Shown here in pieces: positions 36,838-46,070 of a stretch of 64,000 bases of DNA. How positions within the stretch are numbered: the first letter of the stretch is position 1; every line of letters begins with the position of its first letter. The stretch lies in contig JAWKPF010000023.1 of assembly GCA_041390825.1 (NCBI GenBank), positions 1 to 64,000 of the forward strand, written 5' to 3'. Origin of the DNA: Thermomicrobiales bacterium. GTDB taxonomy: Bacteria; Chloroflexota; Chloroflexia; Thermomicrobiales; UBA6265. The translations under genes were made by a program, and so were the position numbers. Below the pieces are notes generated by a model that made no database searches, was not told the origin of the DNA, and saw nothing but the letters and a program-made list of their open reading frames with translations.

Positions 36838-38454
36838 TCAGGTCTCGACCGTGACCTGATCGAGAGAGAGGATGCCGAGCGGGGTGAGCTGCAATCCATG
36901 CACCCACGGGCGTACCAGCATGTACGAACGATCGTAGTAGAAGGGCAGAACCACCGCATCGTCCATGAGGATCTGATTCGCCTGAGCGTAGAGCTGAATG
37001 CGCACATCAGGGTCCGGCTCCGAGGCCGCCTGCTGCAACAGCTCGTCGAATTCCGGATTCGAATAGCCAACATAGTTGTCTGGTTGGTCCGTGCCGAACA
37101 GTGTGAAAAGCAGGCTCTCCGGGTCGGGGAAATCCGCGCCCCAGTAGATTCCGTACGCGGGATACCGCTCCCTCGGCAACGTTGCAATGAACTCCGACCA
37201 CTCCACATTCACGAGATCGATGCGCAGCCCGAGATCGGTCTCGATGACCTCCTTGAAGGCAATCAGCCGGTCGGGCGGTCCATTCGCATAGATCGTGATC
37301 GGCGGCACGTTTTCCGCTGCCCCATACGACGAGTCGAGAATCGCCTGCCGCGCGCTGTCCAGGTCATAGTCCCAGCCAGCCACCGGCCAGGTCGCTTGTC
37401 CGAGCATGCCATTTGGCAAGAATCCCAATGCCGGCGCCACTCGACCGTCGAACGAAACCTCGGCAACCTTCTCCCGGGGAAAGCCGAGGATCAGCGCCTT
37501 ACGGATGTTCGCATCGTTCAATGGTTCCACATCGGATCGCATCGCCAGGTACTCGACCGCAAAGAGATCGGATTGCTGGAGATCGGCATAGAGATCGCTG
37601 CTGGGATCGAGCGCTCGATCGAGCGAAAAAACGCTCACGGGAGCAAGGTCGACCACGCCAACCTGATACAGATTCAGCGGTTGAAACGCATTCGCGCCCA
37701 GCAACACGTGCACTTCGTCCAGGTCAGGCGGCCCGGCATAGAACTCATCGTTCGGCTCCAACACCATCCCGCTCTCGATATCGAACGAATCGATGACGAA
37801 AGCGCCCGACGAGTTCGGATCGGTCCACCACTCATCACCGCGATCGACATCATCCGGGTCGACAACAACTGCAGGCCCAGTCGCCAATCGCATGAGAAAC
37901 GTGGACCGCGGCGCAACCAGATCGATCTCCAGCGTGAGATCATCGATCACCCGCACGCCTGAGAGCGAATCCGCGTCTCCGCTCAGAAGCTCCTTCGCTC
38001 CGACGATGTCCGAAAGGAACGTCGGCGCGGCCAACGCCGACGCATCGCCACCGGCGGTTGCCGGGTCGAGCGCCCGATTCAGCGAGAACGCCACGTCATC
38101 GGCGGATATGTCCCGTCCATCGGCAAATCGGGCATCGCGTCGAAGCGTGAAGGTGTATGTCAAACCATTGTCCGAGACGTCGATCTTCTCCGCCAGCGCG
38201 GGAACCGGCTGCAGATCGTCGTCGAATCGTGTCAACCCCATGAAGAGTTGCCGTATGAGAAAGAGCGTGCTGAGATCCTTGGCTTTGGCCGGATCGAGGG
38301 TTCGCAGATCGACCGGCCCGGCCAGACGCAGCACCCCATCCTGGCCGCCGCCCCCTGGAAATCCTTGCGCCATCGCCGCGAGCGGGGCCGAAAGGAGCAA
38401 CACTCCAACGAGAAGGAGGATTCGGGTGCGAAAAATCGCGAGTCGACCATTCAT
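36838..38454 (-). CDS. ABC transporter substrate-binding protein, peptide/nickel family 5
   Basis: The 538-aa protein has a signal peptide (about 8-30, ending AAMAQG) without a lipobox, then a family-5 solute-binding fold: 'LRLAGPVDLRTLDPAKAKDL', 'LTYTFTLRRDARFADGRDIS', 'NANIRKALILGFPREKV', 'GIYWGADFPDPESLL'. Such proteins bind oligopeptides, nickel or sugars for ABC importers. No permease or ATPase lies nearby. It is first in an operon with the GNAT and aroC genes. Confidence 0.88.
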   Translation of the reverse strand: MNGRLAIFRTRILLLVGVLLLSAPLAAMAQGFPGGGGQDGVLRLAGPVDLRTLDPAKAKDLSTLFLIRQLFMGLTRFDDDLQPVPALAEKIDVSDNGLTYTFTLRRDARFADGRDISADDVAFSLNRALDPATAGGDASALAAPTFLSDIVGAKELLSGDADSLSGVRVIDDLTLEIDLVAPRSTFLMRLATGPAVVVDPDDVDRGDEWWTDPNSSGAFVIDSFDIESGMVLEPNDEFYAGPPDLDEVHVLLGANAFQPLNLYQVGVVDLAPVSVFSLDRALDPSSDLYADLQQSDLFAVEYLAMRSDVEPLNDANIRKALILGFPREKVAEVSFDGRVAPALGFLPNGMLGQATWPVAGWDYDLDSARQAILDSSYGAAENVPPITIYANGPPDRLIAFKEVIETDLGLRIDLVNVEWSEFIATLPRERYPAYGIYWGADFPDPESLLFTLFGTDQPDNYVGYSNPEFDELLQQAASEPDPDVRIQLYAQANQILMDDAVVLPFYYDRSYMLVRPWVHGLQLTPLGILSLDQVTVET

Positions 38455-38508
38455 ACTTGGGATTCTACTCTGGGCGTCGCAACGCCCTTCTCGACTCTGG
38501 ATGCAGCA

Positions 38509-39135
38509 TTGACGGTTTCACTGCAACCCGGTTCCATACTCGAAGCCTATTTGGGTGATCCGCGCTCGCTCGATAGGGTGTCCACGCTCGAACGTCTGCG
38601 GTTGGCCGACGCGCATCTCGCCCTCCATGCTGACGCCGTTGCCGAGCTCGTGCGCGCGATGACGGACCGACTCTGCACCTTGACCTGCACGGAACGGGCG
38701 CTCATCATCGATGCGGCATGGCTGCATGACATCGGAAAGTTGACGATTGCCCCTGAAACGCTGAACAAGCCTGGACCGCTCACCGATGCCGAATGGATCG
38801 AGATGCGCGATCATCCTGGCCGAGGAGCCGATTTTCTGAACCTCTCGCCGGGGCTCCGCCAGCTGGCGCCCTTTGTGCGCCACCATCATGAGCGAAATGA
38901 CGGCACGGGGTATCCCGATGGACTGGCCGGATCGGACATTCCGCTCGGGGCGCGTCTCATCGGTGTCGCGGACGCCTACGACGCCATGATCTCCTGGCGA
39001 CCATATCGAGCGCCCCGCAGCGAAACCGATGCTCGCGCGGAGCTCCGCAGGTGTTCCGGCTCGCAGTTCGACCCGGACGTCGTTGCGCTCTTTCTCGACG
39101 TCGTCTCGCTGCCCCGATCTCAGAGGAGAACATGA
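38509..39135 (+). CDS. HD-GYP-domain phosphodiesterase-like protein
   Basis: About 208 aa, essentially one HD-GYP domain: 'AAWLHDIGKLTIAPETLNKP', 'EMRDHPGRGADFL', 'FVRHHHERNDGTGYPDGLAG', 'VADAYDAMISWRPYR'. Such enzymes cleave c-di-GMP or related molecules. The start is uncertain: the frame is open far upstream into the opposite gene, and the TTG at 38509 or GTG at 38579 are the best candidates. It overlaps the next gene (ATGA). Confidence 0.8.
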   Translation: MTVSLQPGSILEAYLGDPRSLDRVSTLERLRLADAHLALHADAVAELVRAMTDRLCTLTCTERALIIDAAWLHDIGKLTIAPETLNKPGPLTDAEWIEMRDHPGRGADFLNLSPGLRQLAPFVRHHHERNDGTGYPDGLAGSDIPLGARLIGVADAYDAMISWRPYRAPRSETDARAELRRCSGSQFDPDVVALFLDVVSLPRSQRRT

Positions 39136-39866
39136 GCAAGAGCATCACGTTCGATTTTCACAACACGCTGATCGAGTGCGACGAGTGGTTCCAGATCGAG
39201 ATCCGCACCCTGGTCAGCGACGTGCTGCGGTACTGGCACGACCTGGGGGAGATCGAAGTGCCGCCGCAGATGCTCCAGGCGGCCGATCTGGAATATCGCC
39301 GGCTCCGCCAGGCCATTCATGTTCACGGCCACGAACTGCCGGCCGACCGCTCCGTCCGCACGATCCTGGAGCGCATCGGGTTCGTGCTCCCCTGGAATGC
39401 GATCGACATTGCCCTGGACGCGATCATGCGCAACGCTTTCCGGCATGCTCGCCCGGTCGCCGGAGCACCCGAAACGGTTCGACTGCTCGCAGATCACGAA
39501 ATCCAGCTCGGCGTCGTCTCGAGCGCGGTGCATCATGACTTCCTGATCTGGTCGCTCGAGCGATATGCCATGCTCGAAGCCTTTCAGGAAGTCATCACCT
39601 CGGCCTCTTGTGGCTTCTACAAGAGCCGGCCCGAGATCTACTGGTCTGCGATGGCGGACCTCGGCGCCAGCCCCGCTGAGTCCCTGCACATCGGCGATTC
39701 ACTTCGTTTCGACGTCGGAGGCGCCGCGCGGGCAGGGATGCGCACCGCCTGGTACCAGCGCCCAAACGCCCGGGAAACCATATCCCCGGAGCTCTCCCCA
39801 GACATAACCGTGCGCTCGATGGACGGTGTCGCGCCGATTCTGCTCACCGTGTTGGAACGCTCGTGA
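39132..39866 (+). CDS. HAD-superfamily hydrolase
   Basis: The 244-aa protein starts with HAD motif I 'ITFDFHNTLIE', in which Asp8 is the nucleophile but the usual second Asp is His10. Motif II 'LGVVSSA', motif III Lys in 'FYKSRPEIYWSA' and motif IV 'LHIGDSLRFDVGGA' are present. The missing acid/base Asp makes ordinary phosphatase activity uncertain. It overlaps both neighbours by 4 bp, so the three genes are coupled. Confidence 0.8.
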   Translation: MSKSITFDFHNTLIECDEWFQIEIRTLVSDVLRYWHDLGEIEVPPQMLQAADLEYRRLRQAIHVHGHELPADRSVRTILERIGFVLPWNAIDIALDAIMRNAFRHARPVAGAPETVRLLADHEIQLGVVSSAVHHDFLIWSLERYAMLEAFQEVITSASCGFYKSRPEIYWSAMADLGASPAESLHIGDSLRFDVGGAARAGMRTAWYQRPNARETISPELSPDITVRSMDGVAPILLTVLERS

Positions 39867-40534
39867 CCCTCCGTTTCTCGATCTTCACCCTCTTTCCGGA
39901 GATGTTCGCAGGGCCATTCGGGGAGAGCATCATTCACCGCGCCATCGCGGCCGAGAAAGTGCGAATCGACGTCTACGACCTGCGCGTCTGGACGCATGAT
40001 CGTCACCGGACCGCGGACGACCGGCCCTACGGTGGCGGAGCGGGCATGGTGCTCATGGCTCCCCCGATCGTCGAAGGAGTCGAATCCGTTCTCGGCGGCC
40101 AATCTGCCCGAATTCTCATCACCAGCGCCGGCGGCCGCGCCTTCGATCAACAGTTCGCCGAAGAACTCCTTGCCGAAGAGAACATCGTGTTGATTTGTGG
40201 TCACTACGAGGGTATCGATGCACGGGTCAACGAGCTCCTGAACGCAGAGGAGGTCTCGATCGGGGACTACGTCCTCACAGGGGGAGAGCTTCCGGCGATG
40301 GTGATCGTGGACGCTGTCACGCGCCTCATTCCCGGCGTCATCGATGACGCGTCCATCGTCGAGGAATCGCATCAGGAAGGGCTGCTCGAGTATCCGCACT
40401 ATACGCGGCCAGCAGAATACCGGGGCCTGGCGGTCCCTCCCGTGCTTCTCAGCGGGCATCACGCCGAAGTTGCCAGGTGGCGCAGACAGCAATCGATCGA
40501 GCGGACGGAAAAACGGAATCAGACCTCGAACTGA
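39863..40534 (+). CDS. trmD: tRNA (guanine-N1)-methyltransferase
   Basis: The 223-aa SPOUT enzyme has 'FTLFPEMFAGPFGESII', 'DDRPYGGGAGMVLMAPPI', the knot region 'LICGHYEGIDARV' and 'EVSIGDYVLTGGELPAMVIV'. It makes m1G37 in tRNAs and so prevents frameshifting. The GTG start overlaps the HAD gene by 4 bp. The usual rpsP/rimM/rplS neighbours are absent. It overlaps recO tail-to-tail by 16 bp. Confidence 0.96.
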   Translation: MTLRFSIFTLFPEMFAGPFGESIIHRAIAAEKVRIDVYDLRVWTHDRHRTADDRPYGGGAGMVLMAPPIVEGVESVLGGQSARILITSAGGRAFDQQFAEELLAEENIVLICGHYEGIDARVNELLNAEEVSIGDYVLTGGELPAMVIVDAVTRLIPGVIDDASIVEESHQEGLLEYPHYTRPAEYRGLAVPPVLLSGHHAEVARWRRQQSIERTEKRNQTSN

Positions 40535-41340
40535 GGCGCCGCTTCCCGGATCTCGCGCAGAACCTTGAGACTCGTGAAGTCGCGCTCCGCAATCGATCGC
40601 ATGTAGAGCGCCAGGATGCCTTCGATCTCCGCGGCCAGCGACGGATCGATGGTGATCCTTCCCACCTCGCCCATTCCGTTCCGGTCCAACGAACGAAGAA
40701 CCTTCTGCACATTCACCGACATCACTCGCCCTGAGGGTTCGGATGACCAGCAATTCGGGCAGAGCACGCCTCCGGTGCGGGTTGCGAGCATGTTCGGTTC
40801 CGCGATCAGCTCGTTGCCGCAGGCAGCGCATCGATAGAGGTCGAGCCGATAGCCCGTCACCGCCAGGAGCGCCATCTCATACCAACGAGCAAGAATCCAG
40901 GGTTCGCGCTCGCGTTCGAGTTCCGACAGCGCCGCGCTCAGGAGCCGGTAGACCTCCGGGACGTCCTGCCCTTCCGGCACCAGGCGGCTCGTGACCTCGG
41001 CCAGATGACAAGCATGCGAGAACGCGCTTACCCGCTCTCCCAGCGCTTCCCGGCGCTCGAGAACGTCGACCGACGTGATGACATCCAGGTCCCGGCCGCG
41101 GCTCAGCATCATGCGGCAACGATTGAAGTAGTCGAGCGAGGGAGCCAGTTTGCTCGTCGGCCGGCGTGCACCCTTTGCGATCGCGCGAATCTTGCCGTGA
41201 TCGCTCGTCAGGAGCGTGAACACTCGATCGGTTTCGCCCATGTCGAAGCGACTCAGGACGATCGCTTCGGTCCGATAGATGCGGTCGCGGCTGGAGGGGC
41301 GAGGTGGAGTGGGAAGCGAGATATTCGCGGCGTCGTTCAC
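40519..41340 (-). CDS. recO: DNA repair protein RecO
   Basis: About 273 aa: N-terminal OB-fold 'YRTEAIVLSRFDMGETDRVF' and 'LTSDHGKIRAIAKGARRPTS', then a helical region and a zinc finger (CAAC and CPNC, about 40 residues apart). RecO helps load RecA at gaps together with RecR, also in this window (52883). The GTG at 41340 is a likely start; the frame is open further upstream to 41490. Confidence 0.9.
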   Translation of the reverse strand: MNDAANISLPTPPRPSSRDRIYRTEAIVLSRFDMGETDRVFTLLTSDHGKIRAIAKGARRPTSKLAPSLDYFNRCRMMLSRGRDLDVITSVDVLERREALGERVSAFSHACHLAEVTSRLVPEGQDVPEVYRLLSAALSELEREREPWILARWYEMALLAVTGYRLDLYRCAACGNELIAEPNMLATRTGGVLCPNCWSSEPSGRVMSVNVQKVLRSLDRNGMGEVGRITIDPSLAAEIEGILALYMRSIAERDFTSLKVLREIREAAPQFEV

Positions 41341-41434
41341 CGGTGAATGGTACCATTTTGACCACTTCACCGACGCGTTCCGGGGAGTTTCAACCGCCTG
41401 GAGCGAAGAGGCTTTCGCACATCGATCACCCCCA

Positions 41435-42178
41435 ATGACCAGTAACGTTTCCATCCTGGCGGCCTTCGTGGCCGGGGTGTTGTCGATCACGTCGCCTTGC
41501 GTGCTTCCCCTGATTCCGCTCTATCTCGGGCATATCGCCGGAGTCTCCGTCACCGGTCCATCCATCGATCGGCAGCTCGTCTTCAGAAATGCAATCGCAT
41601 TCGTGGCCGGTTTTTCGGTGGTCTTCATTGCCATGGGCGTTGCCCTGGGCGCCGCCGGATCGCTTGTGTCCACCGCGGAAGTCGTCGCCCGCAACCGCTA
41701 CTGGTTGGTTCGCATTGGGGGAGCGCTCCTGCTCCTCCTGGGACTGCAGCAGTTGGGCCTCATCGAGCTGCCGTTTCTCAGCCGAGACCGGCGCATCCAG
41801 CACTTCACCGAATCGACCGGTTCAGTGACGTCATCATTCGTGATTGGCGCCACCTTTGGCGCGGGATGGTCGCCCTGTGTCGGCCCTATCCTGGGCGCCA
41901 TCCTCACCATGGCGGCCGGTCAGGGGGACACGGTGCGTGCCGCCTGGCTGCTGGTCGCCTACTCGGCTGGTCTGGCGGTGCCTTTCCTGCTTTTCGCCGC
42001 CCTTGGCACCACATCCCGCGTGCTGAAGAGCATGACGCGGCATCTATCCGCCGTGAATTCAGTATCTGGTGGCATCATGGTTGCCGTAGGGGCGATCATG
42101 TTGCTCGGGATCTACCAGCAGCTGTTCGCGCGCATTGCCTCGGTCGTTCCCTGGACGCCGTGGGAACCAACCATCTGA
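41435..42178 (+). CDS. ccdA: Cytochrome c biogenesis thiol-reductant transporter CcdA
   Basis: The 247-aa protein has six hydrophobic helices and the two redox Cys, Cys22 in 'ITSPCVLPLIPLYLGH' and Cys148 in 'GAGWSPCVGPILG'. It carries electrons from cytosolic thioredoxin across the membrane to keep apocytochrome c Cys reduced. It leads a system II maturation operon with resB, ccsA and resA. The ATG at 41435 was chosen as the first start before the first helix. Confidence 0.93.
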   Translation: MTSNVSILAAFVAGVLSITSPCVLPLIPLYLGHIAGVSVTGPSIDRQLVFRNAIAFVAGFSVVFIAMGVALGAAGSLVSTAEVVARNRYWLVRIGGALLLLLGLQQLGLIELPFLSRDRRIQHFTESTGSVTSSFVIGATFGAGWSPCVGPILGAILTMAAGQGDTVRAAWLLVAYSAGLAVPFLLFAALGTTSRVLKSMTRHLSAVNSVSGGIMVAVGAIMLLGIYQQLFARIASVVPWTPWEPTI

Positions 42179-42218
42179 GCCGGCCCGACCGTCGGTATCG
42201 AACCTTGAGGATCCGCTG

Positions 42219-43700
42219 ATGGCGCAAGCCACACTCGAGAAACGCAGCTTCCGCAACAACCCGCTCGAAACACTGGTCGACCGTGTTTGGCGCTTCTTTT
42301 GCTCTGTCCGGGCTGCGGTCGTCGAGATCGCGATCCTCGCCGTACTGGTGCTCATCGGCACGCTGCGTGGCAGTTCGGTTCCCCAATGGATCGCAGATCG
42401 CCTGCCGTTCACCCAGGGAATCGTCGACCGCTGGTACAGCTGGGACGTCTTCCACTCGATCCCGTTCATGCTCATGCTGGCAATCCTCACCATTGCCATC
42501 ACGGTCTGCACGATCAATCGTGCGCCAGGCATTTGGCGCACCATCAGTTCGCCAACGATCACTACCACGCGTGGATTCATCCGCAACGCGGAGGTTTCCG
42601 CGAGCGCGACAGTCTCCGAGCCAGTCGACTCGGCGGTAGACGAATACGCCTCCGCGCTGAAGAGAAAACGCTACCGCGTCCTTTCCGAACAGCACGGTGA
42701 TGCAACCCACGTCTATGCGGACAAGAACCGGCTGGCGAAGCTCGCCACCTTCCCGTTTCACCTCGCGCTCATCCTGATCCTGATCGGAGGGATCGTCGGC
42801 GCCCGCTATGGGTTCAAGGAAAACTCGTTCATCATCCCGGAAGGATCGGTGCGAGAGGTCGGTCACGGAACCGGTCTCAGCGTCAAGCTCGACCAGTTCA
42901 GTGATTCGTGGCGCGAGGACGGTACCCCCGCGAGTTATCGCAGCGACCTGATCCTCTACAAGAACGGCGAAGAGGTCAAGCGACAGTCGATAACCGTCAA
43001 CAACCCCATGAGCTATGGCACGACCACCTTCTATCAGACGAGCTATGGGCAGGCCGTGCAGATGCGCGTGACCGATGCGGACGGCAACGTCCTCTATGAC
43101 GACTCAGTCGAACTGGGCATCTATCGGTCGAGCGCGAATCCGGACGCCCCGGCCGGCATCATCAAGCTGCCTCAGGCCGGGGTGCAGCTCAACATCATCG
43201 CCCCCGACGAAGACCGCGCCAACGCTCCCATGCTCGACAACCTGAACCTGAAGAGCGGCCAGATGTACGTCCAGATGGCGGAAACTGGCCCGAACGCATC
43301 GGGCGAGCTTCCGGACATGGTGGTCGAGCAGGGCCAACCTCAGGAACTGAACGGCATCACCGTCGAGTTCGTGCGGGAAAGCCGCTTCACCCTGCTCCAG
43401 GTCGCGAGCAATCCGGGAATTCCTATCTTCTGGACCGCGGCGTTCCTGCTCGTAGGCGGACTGGCAGTCACGTTCTATTTCCCGCACAGGCGGATTCGCG
43501 CCATCTTCGATCAGAACGGTCCCGGTGGCGCCACGCAAATCGCCATGGCGCCGCTCGCCAAGCGTGATTGGTCGGGGCAGCGCGATTTCCGAAATGCAGT
43601 CGCCGACCTCTCGAAACGGTTCGATACCGATTTCGTCGTCCGCGAGCGAACCGATCCTTTTGTCAAGCCCGGCGATAGCCCGCTGCCCGACACAGCGTAG
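42219..43700 (+). CDS. resB: ResB-like cytochrome c biogenesis protein
   Basis: The 493-aa protein has three N-terminal membrane helices (in the first ~240 residues) including 'LATFPFHLALILILIGGIVG', a large extracytoplasmic beta-rich domain ('YKNGEEVKRQSITVNNPMSY', 'TTTFYQTSYGQAVQM') and a last helix near 415-435. ResB/CcsB works with CcsA in heme delivery and ligation to CxxCH apocytochromes. ATG 42219 has TTGAGG upstream. Confidence 0.92.
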   Translation: MAQATLEKRSFRNNPLETLVDRVWRFFCSVRAAVVEIAILAVLVLIGTLRGSSVPQWIADRLPFTQGIVDRWYSWDVFHSIPFMLMLAILTIAITVCTINRAPGIWRTISSPTITTTRGFIRNAEVSASATVSEPVDSAVDEYASALKRKRYRVLSEQHGDATHVYADKNRLAKLATFPFHLALILILIGGIVGARYGFKENSFIIPEGSVREVGHGTGLSVKLDQFSDSWREDGTPASYRSDLILYKNGEEVKRQSITVNNPMSYGTTTFYQTSYGQAVQMRVTDADGNVLYDDSVELGIYRSSANPDAPAGIIKLPQAGVQLNIIAPDEDRANAPMLDNLNLKSGQMYVQMAETGPNASGELPDMVVEQGQPQELNGITVEFVRESRFTLLQVASNPGIPIFWTAAFLLVGGLAVTFYFPHRRIRAIFDQNGPGGATQIAMAPLAKRDWSGQRDFRNAVADLSKRFDTDFVVRERTDPFVKPGDSPLPDTA

Positions 43701-43752
43701 AATTTTCTGGGCGCCAACGATTGCGCCCAGAAGCAGCACAAAGGACGCACCC

Positions 43753-44658
43753 ATGGAAGGAATGGTCAGACTCTCGTTCTATCTCTTCGCGGCAGCTTCG
43801 ATCTCGGTTGCCGCCGCCTGGGTGTCCTACGTCGTCTACGCCGTTGGGGTCATCCGTGTCAAACGCACGGCTGTCGCCACAAATACCGGCATCACCATGA
43901 GCGGGCCGACGGCTGAATTCGGTCCGCCATCGGCCAGCGCAGGTCGTTTCGGAACCCTCTTTGGCTGGTTTGCCGTCGTCTTTTCGGGTTTGGCGGTCCT
44001 GACGCGCACGATTGCATCCCACCGGGGACCGTACTCGAACATGTTCGAGTTCAGCCTGGCATTTGTCTTCGTCGTCACGCTCGCATACATGCTCTTCGAA
44101 CGCTTCTATCAGGTGAAGCAGCTCGGAGCGATCGTGATGACGATCGCGCTGGGCATGTGCCTCTACCTGTGGTCGCTTCCGCCCAAGATGCGCGAGGTCG
44201 ATGCGCTCAACCCCGCGCTGCAGAACCGTCCGCTCATGACGGTGCACGTCTCGGCTGCAATTCTCGCCTATGCCACCTTCGCGGTTTCTTTTGCGGCTGC
44301 GGTGCTCTTCCTGATTCAGATCCGCAAGAACGTTTCCTGGCTGCCCAGCGCGGAGATGCTGGACGATATCGGCTATCGAGCGGTGACGGTCGGCTTCCCC
44401 ATGCTTGCGCTTGTGCTCATCCTTGGGTCGGTCTGGGCGCATCAGGCCTGGGGCGCGTATTGGTCATGGGACCCGAAAGAAACCGCCGCTCTCTTCACCT
44501 GGCTCGTCTATGGCGTCTACTTGCACACACGCTCGCTGCGCGGATGGCGCGGGCAGCGGAGCGCCATCATCCTGATCATTGGATTCATTGCCGTTGGGTT
44601 TACCTACTACGGCAACTATTTCTTCGGTGGAATGCACGCCTATGGCGGAGTCAATTGA
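43753..44658 (+). CDS. ccsA: Cytochrome c biogenesis heme-handling protein CcsA
   Basis: The 301-aa protein has about eight membrane helices and the tryptophan-rich heme motif 'WGAYWSWDPKET' (about 234-245), flanked by conserved His ('TVHVSAAILAYATFAVSF', 'SVWAHQAWG'). It moves and ligates heme with ResB. The ATG at 43753 has AAAGGA upstream. It overlaps resA by 17 bp. Confidence 0.94.
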   Translation: MEGMVRLSFYLFAAASISVAAAWVSYVVYAVGVIRVKRTAVATNTGITMSGPTAEFGPPSASAGRFGTLFGWFAVVFSGLAVLTRTIASHRGPYSNMFEFSLAFVFVVTLAYMLFERFYQVKQLGAIVMTIALGMCLYLWSLPPKMREVDALNPALQNRPLMTVHVSAAILAYATFAVSFAAAVLFLIQIRKNVSWLPSAEMLDDIGYRAVTVGFPMLALVLILGSVWAHQAWGAYWSWDPKETAALFTWLVYGVYLHTRSLRGWRGQRSAIILIIGFIAVGFTYYGNYFFGGMHAYGGVN

Positions 44659-45301
44659 CGTCACAGAGCGTGACAGCGCTGCTGCGCAAGGAGCAGCCAA
44701 TCCCACGGTTCCGAGCCGCGGCAAGCAAGCGATGGTGGGCCTGGCGATCGCCGCTGGGATTCTCCTCCTTGCCTGGTTCGTCGCCGGCCGAGCGGGGCTG
44801 AGCGATGTCGGCAAGGGCGGGATCAATTCCTCCCTGTTGCCCAAAGTGGGTCAGGAAGCGCCGGATTTCGTTGCCGTCAGTCCGGAGGGACAGGTCGTTC
44901 ACCTGAGCGATTTCCGCGGACAACCCGTGTGGCTGAATTTCTGGGGCGCCTGGTGCCCGCCATGCCGCGCCGAGATGCCCGATATCCAGACGGCATGGGA
45001 GCAGTTGGAACCCCAGGGGCTCACCCTGCTTGCGGTCAGTTTGGGCGACAAGCCGTCGGAAGCGATCGAGTTCGCGGAACTCAACGGGGCAACGTTCCAG
45101 ATCCTGCTCGATCCGGACCGGTCGCTCACCAGTCCGACCTACCCGATCTACAACTTCCCGACGCATATCTTCATCGACGAGGACGGCATCGTCCGCAAGA
45201 TCGTCATGTCTGAGATGAGCGCCGACGAAGCGGTAGCGGCCGCTCAATCCGTGCTTCCTGAAGCAGACATCGCAAGCAGCGCCGAGTTCTCAGGCCAATA
45301 A
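44642..45301 (+). CDS. resA: Membrane-anchored thiol-disulfide oxidoreductase ResA
   Basis: The 219-aa protein has one N-terminal membrane helix (about 31-48) and a thioredoxin fold facing outward with active site WCPPC (Cys105, Cys108) in 'LNFWGAWCPPCRAEMPDIQ' and cis-Pro 'YNFPTHIFID'. It reduces the CxxCH Cys of apocytochrome c, taking electrons from CcdA. Last gene of the operon. Confidence 0.93.
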   Translation: MAESIDVTERDSAAAQGAANPTVPSRGKQAMVGLAIAAGILLLAWFVAGRAGLSDVGKGGINSSLLPKVGQEAPDFVAVSPEGQVVHLSDFRGQPVWLNFWGAWCPPCRAEMPDIQTAWEQLEPQGLTLLAVSLGDKPSEAIEFAELNGATFQILLDPDRSLTSPTYPIYNFPTHIFIDEDGIVRKIVMSEMSADEAVAAAQSVLPEADIASSAEFSGQ

Positions 45302-45335
45302 GGATCTGCCGGAAAGGGCTTCGGATCTCTGATCG

Positions 45336-45971
45336 CTACGCCTTGGCCGCGGCGACCGAGGCTCGAAGGGCTGTTGCCCGCTTGGTGATCGACTGCCAGT
45401 CGCCTGAGTCGACCGCTTTCGGGTCGACGAGCGCGCTCCCGAGCGCCACCGCCACCGCCCCTGCTTTGATGAAGTCTGCAGCGTTGTCGAGCGTGACCCC
45501 GCCCGACGGAATGAGCTTGATGTGCGGGAACGGCGCCAGGACGTCCTTGAAGTATTTCGGACCGCCCAGGCTCGCCGGATGGACCTTGATGAAGTCCGCG
45601 CCTGTCTCCCATGCGGTCAGAATCTCGGTCGGAGTGAACGCCCCGATCAGCGACGGAATGCTGTACCGCCGGCACATCTGAATCGTCTCCGGCCGAAACG
45701 ACGGGGTGACGATGTATTGCGCGCCCGCCAGAATCGCGATTCGGGCCGTTTCGGAATCGAGCACGGTGCCGGCGCCAATGAACGCGTCTTCGCCCATCGC
45801 GGAGCGAACCGTGGTGATCACGTCCGCTGCGCGTGGATTGGTGAAGGTGAATTCGACCGAGGTCACTCCACCTGCCGCCAGCGCTTTGGTCAGATCGACC
45901 GCTTTCGACAAGTCATCCAGCCGTACGACGGCCACGACATGCCCGTCTTCGATCCGTCCCGCATTGGTCAC
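45336..45971 (-). CDS. eda: KDPG/KHG aldolase
   Basis: The 211-aa class I aldolase has Glu40 in 'SVEFTFTN', 'FIGAGTVLD' and Schiff-base Lys129 in 'GADFIKVHPASLGGPKYFK'. It splits 2-keto-3-deoxy-6-phosphogluconate into pyruvate and glyceraldehyde-3-phosphate, or acts on related keto acids. No Entner-Doudoroff dehydratase is adjacent, so the exact substrate is inferred from the family. Convergent with resA. Confidence 0.92.
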   Translation of the reverse strand: MTNAGRIEDGHVVAVVRLDDLSKAVDLTKALAAGGVTSVEFTFTNPRAADVITTVRSAMGEDAFIGAGTVLDSETARIAILAGAQYIVTPSFRPETIQMCRRYSIPSLIGAFTPTEILTAWETGADFIKVHPASLGGPKYFKDVLAPFPHIKLIPSGGVTLDNAADFIKAGAVAVALGSALVDPKAVDSGDWQSITKRATALRASVAAAKA

Positions 45972-46070
45972 ACGCCCACTCCTCCATTACACGCAATCAT
46001 GGCAAGACTAGCATGCGTACACTAGACGCCGACAACGTCGCGCATGACGCGATCGAGGTAGGTGACCGGC

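Noticed and set aside
38248..38508. N-terminal extension of the HD-GYP protein
   Set aside because: It would overlap the start of the opposite substrate-binding gene and its composition is that of an antisense frame.
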